Positions 1 to 4,398 of a stretch of 11,079 nucleotides of DNA are shown piece by piece. The notes beneath the pieces were generated by a model, which saw only the letters and a list, made by a program, of their open reading frames with translations, searched no databases and was not told where the DNA came from. A program made the position numbers and the translations under genes. The stretch lies in the NCBI RefSeq assembly GCF_030651615.1, contig NZ_JAUSCG010000205.1, forward strand, positions 1 to 11,079, written 5' to 3'. How positions within the stretch are numbered: position 1 is the stretch's first letter; every line of letters starts with the position of its first letter. This DNA is from Methanocalculus sp. GTDB lineage: Archaea; Halobacteriota; Methanomicrobia; Methanomicrobiales; Methanocorpusculaceae.

Positions 1-11
1 GGGATGATTCA

Positions 12-677
12 ATGATTGAAGTTCGTGACCTCAGGAAGACATACAGGATGGGAGACGTGCTTGTTCATGCATTGAACGGGGTGAGTGTCAGTATCAGTGA
101 AGGTGAATTTGTCGGGATTACGGGGGCATCGGGGAGTGGAAAATCCACACTCCTCCATATGATCGGCCTCCTTGATCTTCCGTCAGGCGGATCAGTCATC
201 ATCTCCGGAGAGGATGTGATTGCTCTTTCGGATTATGAGCGAACCCTCTTCCGGCTGGACTGGCTTGGATATGTCTTCCAGGAGTATGCCCTGATGCATG
301 ATCTGACAGCTTTTGAGAACGTGGCACTCCCGATGATGGCACGGGGGGTTACGGAAGACGAGATCCGGGGGCGGGTCCTGCATATGCTCGATCAGGTCGG
401 GCTTCGTGCACGGGCCGATCATCTCCCAAAGGAACTTTCAGGCGGGGAGCAGCAGCGGGTCGCCATCGCACGCGGTCTTGTGAATGATCCAGAGATCCTC
501 ATTGCAGACGAGCCGTGTGCGAACCTTGATTCGGAGAACTCAAAAGCCGTCCTCGATCTCTTTGCCGGGATCAACCGGGAGCGGGGTCAGACGATTCTGA
601 TGGTCTCTCATGAAGAGTGGCATCTCCCATACTTTGACCGGGTGATACGGATGAAGGACGGGAAGATTGTGGAGTGA
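12..677 (+). CDS. ABC transporter ATP-binding protein, LolD/MacB type
   Basis: The 221-residue protein is a complete ABC ATPase. Visible motifs are Walker A GASGSGKST (38-46), Q-loop Q90, signature LSGGEQQRVA (142-151), Walker B ILIADEP (162-168, catalytic E167), D-loop NLDS (171-174) and switch H200. Length and overall pattern fit the LolD/FtsE/MacB subfamily, whose ATPases pair with a FtsX/MacB-like permease and drive extrusion or extraction of lipoproteins, peptides or drugs rather than uptake. No permease is visible downstream, so a partner probably lies upstream of the window; the bases before the start (GGGATGATTCA) carry a Shine-Dalgarno-like GGATGA, and the ATGA at 12-15 would allow overlap with an upstream stop. 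A usual GNLD or ANLD sequence is here CANLDS. The substrate cannot be read from the sequence. A strong terminator follows, so this gene probably ends its operon. Confidence 0.93.
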   Translation: MIEVRDLRKTYRMGDVLVHALNGVSVSISEGEFVGITGASGSGKSTLLHMIGLLDLPSGGSVIISGEDVIALSDYERTLFRLDWLGYVFQEYALMHDLTAFENVALPMMARGVTEDEIRGRVLHMLDQVGLRARADHLPKELSGGEQQRVAIARGLVNDPEILIADEPCANLDSENSKAVLDLFAGINRERGQTILMVSHEEWHLPYFDRVIRMKDGKIVE

Positions 678-681
678 TGAG

Positions 682-720
682 TGCCGGGGGTTTCCCCGGC
701 AATTTCAACTCATCTTTTTT
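682..720 (+). terminator. Hairpin plus T-run terminator of the ABC ATPase gene
   Basis: A perfect 8-bp stem TGCCGGGG/CCCCGGCA (682-689 with 694-701, loop GTTT) begins five bases after the stop codon and is followed by a T-rich stretch ending in TTTTTT (715-720). It separates the ABC gene from the lipoprotein gene downstream. Confidence 0.75.
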
Positions 721-745
721 AAGGTAAATAGAAAGATTTATCTCG

Positions 746-753
746 TTTATATT
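746..753 (+). promoter_or_regulatory. Probable TATA box for the Cache lipoprotein gene
   Basis: TTTATATT lies in an AT-rich stretch just after the ABC terminator and 33-40 nt before the ATG at 786. An archaeal start site about 25 nt downstream would fall near 775, giving a leader of roughly 10 nt. No convincing Shine-Dalgarno sequence precedes the ATG, which agrees with a short leader. This is inferred from position and composition only. Confidence 0.4.
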
Positions 754-785
754 GATTTTATGAGCTTGAATGACAATTGTATAAG

Positions 786-1334
786 ATGAAAAAAACATCA
801 CTCTTCGTTCTGTTTGTGATGGTTCTCTCCCTGTTTCTTATAACGGCTGGTTGTACCCACACCCGGACTCACATTCCCCCCTCAACACCTGTGGTTACCA
901 ATACCGGGCAACAGGGGGGCTATACCTCAAATGAATCGCTTGTTGCCTTTGTTGACAGTGCGGTTGAGTATGTGCATCTATTTGGAAGTGAGAAAGCACT
1001 TGCAGAGTTTAACAACCCAAATGGTTCGTTCATCAAAGGCGAACTCTATATCTACGCCTACGGATTCAACGGTACAACCCTTGCCCACCCGATCAATCCC
1101 GAGAAAGTAGGTAAAACCCGTCTGGATGAGGGGGCCATCGGGGTATTTGTTACGGAGATGGGTGAAGAGGTCAGAGAAGGCAGCGGATTTTATCGTTTCA
1201 CCTATATAAATCCGACAAACAACCGGATACTTGAATCCAAACTTGGGTATGGGAAAATGATCGATGATGACTGGTGGCTTGGTTCCGGTATATACCTTGG
1301 GCCGGTGGATCTGTCAGAAGATCTGCTGACGTAA
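786..1334 (+). CDS. Lipoprotein with a single Cache sensor-like domain
   Basis: I start the protein at ATG 786 (182 aa) rather than at an in-frame TTG nine bases earlier, because MKKTSLF followed by a hydrophobic stretch makes a normal signal peptide. The lipobox is L-I-T-A-G-C with lipidated Cys23. After a Thr/Pro-rich linker (24-48) comes one globular domain (about 50-174) with the hallmarks of a single Cache domain (sCache_2-like): a long helix, a strand YIYAYGFNGTTLAHP (88-102), and a final motif around YGKMIDDDWWLGSGIY (155-170). Cache domains bind small ligands outside the cell. Here there is no transmembrane helix after the domain and no kinase or chemotaxis module, so it is probably a membrane-anchored binding protein or accessory sensor. 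Ligand unknown. It appears to have its own promoter and is not obviously co-transcribed with the ABC ATPase. Confidence 0.82.
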   Translation: MKKTSLFVLFVMVLSLFLITAGCTHTRTHIPPSTPVVTNTGQQGGYTSNESLVAFVDSAVEYVHLFGSEKALAEFNNPNGSFIKGELYIYAYGFNGTTLAHPINPEKVGKTRLDEGAIGVFVTEMGEEVREGSGFYRFTYINPTNNRILESKLGYGKMIDDDWWLGSGIYLGPVDLSEDLLT

Positions 1335-1419
1335 TCCTCAGCAGTGGGCATCTCCTGAAGGATCCGCCGGAGCAGAGATCAGCATCCCGAAAGATTCGGA
1401 AAAACAGGGGAATATCCCC
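1323..1419 (+). other. Cluster of three short inverted repeats downstream of the Cache lipoprotein
   Basis: The roughly 200 bp between the two lipoprotein genes has no supported gene. It holds three short stems: CTGCTGA/TCAGCAG (1323-1329 with 1338-1344, spanning the stop codon), CCGAA/TTCGG (1387-1391 with 1395-1399) and GGGGA/TCCCC (1407-1411 with 1415-1419). None is followed by a T-run, so they are not classical intrinsic terminators. They could be 3'-UTR structure. The remainder (1420-1533) shows only a weak TATA-like TTTATCC near 1504-1510. Confidence 0.35.
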
Positions 1420-1539
1420 GATGGGAGTGGTGCGCGAGCCGTCCGACGCAGCCTTTCGTCCAACATGAGTGGCCGGTCCGGGCTGGTGCGCTGATTGATC
1501 ATGTTTATCCCCTTTCTCGATTCACACGGATGTATGAAA

Positions 1540-1983
1540 ATGAAAATAATCCTCTGTGCAGGTATCCTTCTGGTTGCCGTGCTGATCTGTGGATGTACCA
1601 CCAGCTCCCAGCAGAGCACTGTTGCTGCTGATATCCAGCCTCCGAACCTTATCGGGAACTGGACCGGCACGATGACCGGGTATGTGTATGGGATCGGGTA
1701 TACCAACTTTTCCGGGTATACCATGACTCTCAGGATCACCGAACAGAATGACCGGATATTTTCGGGAGAGATTACCTTTTCGGAGCAATCAGGATGGGAG
1801 AGCGTTGCGTGTGCCGGGGCGATCGGCCGTGACGGCAGGACAATAACCCTGGTCGAGACAGGGGGAGCAGATGGCGGGGGGTATTCTTCCGGGTACCTTG
1901 TCGCTCCTGATGAGATGGAACTCATCTACTCGGTTGTGAGCGATCCCTTCTCCATTGCAATGGATGTGCTGAAGAAGAGTTGA
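1540..1983 (+). CDS. Small beta-rich lipoprotein of unknown function
   Basis: This is read from ATG 1540 (147 aa); ATG 1534 is two codons upstream and a TTG at 1495 also keeps the frame. I prefer 1540 because GGATG at 1528-1532 gives a Shine-Dalgarno-like match seven bases upstream and the signal peptide MKIILCAGILLVAVLICGC then has a normal length. The lipobox ends in Cys19 (Cys17 is an unusual residue at position -2). After a short Ser/Gln linker the mature domain (about 36-135) is rich in alternating Gly, Thr and aromatic residues, including GNWTGTMTG (39-47), a central YTMTLRITEQNDRIFSGEITF segment (60-80) and GRDGRTITLVE (97-107). This resembles a small beta-barrel or lipocalin-like fold. 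I recognise the style from methanogen hypothetical lipoproteins but no function. It is secreted and membrane-anchored. Confidence 0.75.
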   Translation: MKIILCAGILLVAVLICGCTTSSQQSTVAADIQPPNLIGNWTGTMTGYVYGIGYTNFSGYTMTLRITEQNDRIFSGEITFSEQSGWESVACAGAIGRDGRTITLVETGGADGGGYSSGYLVAPDEMELIYSVVSDPFSIAMDVLKKS

Positions 1984-2003
1984 GAGAGGCTCAACTTATT
2001 TTT
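1979..2003 (+). terminator. Terminator overlapping the stop codon of the beta-rich lipoprotein gene
   Basis: The stem GTTGAG/CTCAAC (1979-1984 with 1990-1995, loop AGAGG) includes the TGA stop and is followed directly by TTATTTTT (1996-2003). The stem is only 6 bp, so confidence is moderate. Confidence 0.5.
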
Positions 2004-2053
2004 ACATTACTGGTCGAGCCATCCCTTACCGGGACACCGGAATTCCCTTCAGA

Positions 2054-2085
2054 TATTCAATCCACGTGCCTGCGTGAGGCACGAC
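2054..2085 (-). CRISPR. Solitary type I-C-like CRISPR repeat (single copy)
   Basis: Read on the minus strand, these 32 nt begin with GTCG, contain a perfect 7-bp stem CGTGCCT/AGGCACG around a 5-nt loop (CACGC), and end with CGTGGATTGAA followed by TA. Type I-C repeats known from many genomes are 32 nt, begin with GTCG, have a central GC-rich stem and end in CGTGGATTGAAAC or GTGGATTGAAAT, the part that becomes the 5' handle of the crRNA. Every landmark falls at the expected place; only the last two bases (TA in place of AC/AT) depart from the usual end. No second copy lies 30-40 nt away on either side and no cas gene is in the window. It lies between the convergent lipoprotein and DJ-1 family genes. 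It may be a relic, a stand-alone crRNA-like element, or a coincidental hairpin. Confidence 0.6.
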
Positions 2086-2139
2086 TGCACTCTATATGAT
2101 GTTCAGGTGAGAGGTTCAGCTGCCTTTCTGATATGGTAG

Positions 2140-2781
2140 TTACGGGTTTTTGAATCCTTTCGGGAGCGATGCCATGAGTGCGTTAAAACACTCGGGTTTT
2201 CGTGTCGTGAAGAGCGCGTGCCATGCGGTGAGGGTTGCCGGGCTCATCACGTCCAGTCTCCTGAATATGTGGGTGGCAAATTCTACCGGTGCAAGGCTGC
2301 CTGCCGTGATCAGGTTGCCGTCCGTAACCGCAGGGTCGTTTACGTAAAACTGTTCGCCATGATAATCCGGGCAGAACATTTTGAGTACCGTGAGATCATT
2401 GCTGGTGTGTGGGCGTTTATCCAGCAGCCCGGCATTGGCAAGGGCCATCGTAGCCCCGCAGATTGCGGCAACAACCACGCCTTCATCGAGCAGCATCCGG
2501 ACCATTTCAATTATCGGGCCCTGGATCGGGTCAAGCCAGGTATCCGCACCGGGCAGGAGAACCAGATCCCCGGTCACGGGTCGGATATCCCTAAAAAGGA
2601 CCTTCGGCACCATGCTCAGCCCGCCCATCGTGGTTACCGGATCCATTGTCCTGCCGCAGAGGACAAGATCGTACCCGAAAGCCGGATCCTTTAAGAACCG
2701 CCCGGAATGGAGTTCGGCAAGAACGTGTCCACACTCCCAGTCCGCGAGCGTGTCTGTGACATACAGATAGATTGCAGCCAT
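2140..2781 (-). CDS. DJ-1/PfpI superfamily protein (YoaZ-like, type 1 glutamine amidotransferase-like fold)
   Basis: The 213-residue protein starts at ATG 2781 (MAAIYLYVTD). The frame stays open upstream to 2955, but that extension translates the neighbouring tRNA gene (it contains GSSPVGG, the usual product of a T-arm) and is an artefact. DJ-1/PfpI landmarks are a flavodoxin-like start, an acidic residue E17 in DWECGH, the nucleophile elbow AAICGA with Cys108, and HTSND (125-129) following it. These match the Glu/Cys/His arrangement of the DJ-1 superfamily (Glu18, Cys106 and His126 in human DJ-1). Members act as deglycase- or chaperone-like proteins, proteases (PfpI) or redox sensors; the subfamily function here is unknown. 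A GGGGAGAT Shine-Dalgarno-like run lies about 14 nt before the start. It is cytosolic, with no signal peptide, and convergent with the plus-strand lipoprotein gene. Confidence 0.85.
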   Translation of the reverse strand: MAAIYLYVTDTLADWECGHVLAELHSGRFLKDPAFGYDLVLCGRTMDPVTTMGGLSMVPKVLFRDIRPVTGDLVLLPGADTWLDPIQGPIIEMVRMLLDEGVVVAAICGATMALANAGLLDKRPHTSNDLTVLKMFCPDYHGEQFYVNDPAVTDGNLITAGSLAPVEFATHIFRRLDVMSPATLTAWHALFTTRKPECFNALMASLPKGFKNP

Positions 2782-2806
2782 TGTTATCTGATTATCTCCC
2801 CGGCAT

Positions 2807-2833
2807 GAAGAGTTTATCTCTTCTCCAAATATG
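2807..2833 (-). promoter_or_regulatory. Probable promoter and operator-like inverted repeat of the DJ-1 family gene
   Basis: On the minus strand a TATA-like CATATTT (2827-2833) lies about 48 nt before ATG 2781, which predicts a start site near 2805. Between box and start sits a perfect inverted repeat GAAGAG/CTCTTC (2807-2812 with 2818-2823) separated by 5 nt. A palindrome in this position is the usual place for an archaeal repressor to block RNA polymerase recruitment. It could also be a chance palindrome. Confidence 0.4.
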
Positions 2834-2840
2834 GGATGAA

Positions 2841-2872
2841 CGATTCGTGAAAAAAACTCGGAAAAAGAATCG
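2841..2872 (-). terminator. T-rich terminator downstream of tRNA-Asn
   Basis: On the minus strand, 26-57 nt past the tRNA 3' end, two T-runs (TTTTT at 2862-2866 and TTTTTTT at 2850-2856) lie inside an inverted repeat CGATTC/GAATCG (2841-2846 with 2867-2872). T-runs alone can terminate archaeal RNA polymerase. The region between the tRNA and the DJ-1 gene holds no other gene. Confidence 0.5.
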
Positions 2873-2897
2873 ATTGGATAAGGAATGATCCTGCGTA

Positions 2898-2970
2898 CGC
2901 CGCCAACAGGACTCGAACCTGTGACATGCTGGTTAACAGCCAGCCACTCTACCAACTGAGTTATGGCGGC
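2898..2970 (-). tRNA. tRNA-Asn, anticodon GTT
   Basis: The 73-nt minus-strand sequence folds fully: acceptor GCCGCCA with TGGCGGC, D stem ACTC/GAGT with loop AGTTGGTA, anticodon stem GCTGG/CCAGC with loop CTGTTAA (anticodon GTT, decoding AAC and AAU), a 5-nt variable loop, T stem ACAGG/CCTGT with loop TTCGAGT, and discriminator G. No intron is present. CCA is not encoded (the base after the discriminator is T), so it must be added by the CCA-adding enzyme. Asparagine in such archaea may be charged directly or made on the tRNA through Asp-tRNA(Asn) and GatCAB; the window does not say which. Confidence 0.97.
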
Positions 2971-3002
2971 ACTGAGTTGCCTAATAACATTGCCTGTTAC
3001 AG

Positions 3003-3010
3003 AATTTAAA
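3003..3010 (-). promoter_or_regulatory. Probable TATA box of tRNA-Asn, overlapping the upstream stop codon
   Basis: The minus-strand TTTAAATT lies 33-40 nt before the first tRNA base, predicting a start about 10 nt before the mature 5' end. It includes the TAA stop (3006-3008) of the wHTH gene just upstream, so the promoter is partly embedded in that gene. The tRNA may also be reached by read-through from the operon. Confidence 0.45.
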
Positions 3011-3305
3011 CATTACCTATTTCTCCTCGTTTCATCTCCTCAAGTGCCCTGATAAATGCATCAAGTTCTCCCGGAACTCCTTTGAGCATATCCCTCATCT
3101 TCGGAGTGGCATATGCCCCAAGCGGTGATGCGCGAATGTAGCCCATCTGTTCAAGGATGCGGAGAGAGTATCTCACCCGGTGCTGTTGCTGCCCAAGAAC
3201 CTCAGAGAGTTTGATGATCCCAATAGGTTCATGTTCCACTACTGCACGGGCGACGAGGAGATGCCGCTGGATTAACTCAATCTCGTCACGAAGTTTCTCA
3301 AGCAC
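3006..3305 (-). CDS. Winged helix-turn-helix transcriptional regulator, archaeal type
   Basis: This 99-residue protein is read from GTG 3305 (MLEKLRDEIE). Start alternatives are TTG at 3311 (two residues more) and 3329; the AGGAG motif at about 3316-3320 lies 4 nt before TTG 3311 and 10 nt before GTG 3305, so it does not settle the choice. Residues about 10-75 form a wHTH: a first helix LIQRHLLVARAVVEHEP, helix 2 IIKLSEVLG, recognition helix QQQHRVRYSLRILEQMGY (39-56), and a wing IRASPLGAYATP. A charged helical tail ending EEMKRGEIGNV follows. It resembles small predicted archaeal regulators (COG4738-like, from memory). It sits 24 bp after the small membrane-protein gene on the same strand, so the two are probably co-transcribed. 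The bound DNA and any ligand are unknown. Confidence 0.75.
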   Translation of the reverse strand: MLEKLRDEIELIQRHLLVARAVVEHEPIGIIKLSEVLGQQQHRVRYSLRILEQMGYIRASPLGAYATPKMRDMLKGVPGELDAFIRALEEMKRGEIGNV

Positions 3306-3329
3306 CTTCAAACAACTCCTGCCAGGCAA

Positions 3330-3572
3330 TTATACGGACTTACCATGGAGATCAAGCCATTGTTTTGTGCTTATATACTCCCTTCTCGAGATGAGTCCTG
3401 AAGCAACTGCAATAATACTCAGAACAAGAACCGCCGGTATCTTAAACGATACGCCTGAAGGGACAATTAAGAAGATGAGTACGGCTCCTGCCAGTGTGAA
3501 GATGAAGATGTTGAGCAGGATAACTATTTTTATGAACTTAATCCGGAATGTCTGTTGGACCGAATCTTCCAT
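3330..3572 (-). CDS. Small two-helix membrane protein of unknown function
   Basis: The 80-residue protein from ATG 3572 has a short polar N-terminus (MEDSVQQTFR) and two strongly hydrophobic segments: about 13-37 (rich in Ile, Leu and Phe) and about 43-62, separated by a PSG turn. A basic, polar tail (RREYISTKQWLDLHGKSV) follows. By the positive-inside rule the Arg/Lys-rich tail, and therefore both ends, are probably cytoplasmic. I recognise no family. It directly precedes the wHTH gene with a 24-bp gap and appears to lead that operon, with a TATA-like box upstream. The pairing suggests it could tether or signal to the regulator, but this is inference. It is too short to be a transporter on its own. 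Confidence 0.65.
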   Translation of the reverse strand: MEDSVQQTFRIKFIKIVILLNIFIFTLAGAVLIFLIVPSGVSFKIPAVLVLSIIAVASGLISRREYISTKQWLDLHGKSV

Positions 3573-3625
3573 ATAGAGTATATGCCCTGCCAGTACATAG
3601 CATGCGCGATGAAAACCTGAGCTAT

Positions 3626-3633
3626 CATATAAA
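3626..3633 (-). promoter_or_regulatory. Probable TATA box of the membrane-protein/wHTH operon
   Basis: On the minus strand TTTATATG follows ACCCCAT and lies about 57 nt before ATG 3572. A start about 25 nt downstream would give a leader of about 30 nt. It faces the plus-strand lipoprotein promoter in the 179-bp divergent gap 3573-3751. Confidence 0.45.
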
Positions 3634-3696
3634 TGGGGTTAATGGTGCTTATTTTTGTTGTATGTCCTCAAAAAAGACAGTTGCTCCTGAAAAGAG

Positions 3697-3725
3697 GGTA
3701 TTGTGATGCAATATCCATTTATACT
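3697..3725 (+). promoter_or_regulatory. Inverted repeat adjoining the TATA box of the helical lipoprotein gene
   Basis: TATTG/CAATA (3699-3703 with 3709-3713, 5-nt spacer TGATG), extended by flanking GG and CC, ends two bases before a TATA-like TTTATACT (3718-3725). The box lies 27-34 nt before ATG 3752, predicting a nearly leaderless mRNA. The palindrome covers the place of the BRE, where archaeal activators and repressors often act. The rest of the divergent gap shows no gene. Confidence 0.4.
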
Positions 3726-3751
3726 GTAACTTCATAGAATAGTGCTACTAT

Positions 3752-4345
3752 ATGTGGCTGAGTCGTTCTGTCCGGTTGAGTATGGCCCTGGTCATCATCC
3801 TGTCTGCTTGTATTTATACGACGGGGTGTTTTTCATCCGGCGATCTGGAAGCCCAGAGGGATGAGGTCATCTCTGCGATATCGGCACACCGGACATCATT
3901 TGATAATTACTTCATCGTCTATACGATAGGAATCGATCTCTGGAACATAGAAGTAAGTGGGGGATCGGTGAACTCCCGGGTCCTCAGGACACAGATCGCA
4001 CGGGAAGAAGGCTTCCTTGCTGATGTATCCGGGAAGCATCGTCAGGTATCGGCTTCTGTCACCCGGTTTTGGGGAATTGCCCAGACTCTTGAAGGAAACG
4101 AGGGTGCAAGGGCATCCGATATTGCCTGGAATCTTCGTGTCTATGATGAAGAGATGTGGAATGCGCAGAATGCACTGATCGGGCGTCTCTCATCGTTGCG
4201 CCAGTATCTTGATATGGTTGATGCCGGAAAGAAAGACGCAGCAGAAGCGCTGTCATATCTTGAGAGTGCCAATACCCTCTCGCTTGATGCAGCAGGTGCA
4301 ATCGGGAGAGCCGATGCTGCCCGCATCCGTGCCGAGTCCGGTTGA
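3752..4345 (+). CDS. Helical lipoprotein of unknown function
   Basis: The 197-residue protein begins with MWLSRSVRLS followed by a hydrophobic core and the lipobox Y-T-T-G-C (Cys26), so it should be exported and lipid-anchored. The mature part is predicted almost entirely helical: DLEAQRDEVISAISAHRTSFDNYF, a region around LRTQIAREEGFLADVSGKHRQVSASVTRF, and an Ala-rich C-terminal stretch (AGKKDAAEALSYLESANTLSLDAAGAIGRADAARIR) suitable for a helical bundle or coiled coil. I recognise no family. The ATG is 27 nt after the TATA-like box, consistent with a leaderless transcript. The next gene could begin at a TTG overlapping this stop (TTGA) or at an ATG 54 nt later, so co-transcription with the peptidase genes is possible. 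A periplasm-like (pseudoperiplasmic) structural or sensory role is only a guess. Confidence 0.75.
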   Translation: MWLSRSVRLSMALVIILSACIYTTGCFSSGDLEAQRDEVISAISAHRTSFDNYFIVYTIGIDLWNIEVSGGSVNSRVLRTQIAREEGFLADVSGKHRQVSASVTRFWGIAQTLEGNEGARASDIAWNLRVYDEEMWNAQNALIGRLSSLRQYLDMVDAGKKDAAEALSYLESANTLSLDAAGAIGRADAARIRAESG

Positions 4346-4398
4346 TCAGATCTCCCCTTTCCGAAGATACATCTTCTCTGATAGCAAACCAGAATAGA

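Noticed and set aside
1338..1925. Long minus-strand open frame opposite the beta-rich lipoprotein
   Set aside because: It lies antisense to a convincing lipoprotein gene, has a Ser/Pro/Arg-rich composition typical of a shadow frame, and has no recognisable motif or start signal.
2054..2085. Reading the 7-bp stem as a plain transcription terminator
   Set aside because: No T-run follows on either strand, and the lipoprotein gene already has its own hairpin with a T-run at 1979-2003.
2101..2119. Direct repeat GTTCAG...GTTCAG in the convergent gap
   Set aside because: Two six-base copies 13 nt apart are too short to mean anything without conservation data.
1985..2160. A second CRISPR repeat making a mini-array
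   Set aside because: I looked 30-40 nt to each side of 2054-2085 on both strands for GTCG, the stem, or GTGGATTGAA and found no second copy, not even a clear degenerate one.
2218..2694. Plus-strand open frames opposite the DJ-1 family gene
   Set aside because: The minus strand encodes a clear DJ-1/PfpI protein with nucleophile elbow; the plus-strand frames show no domain.
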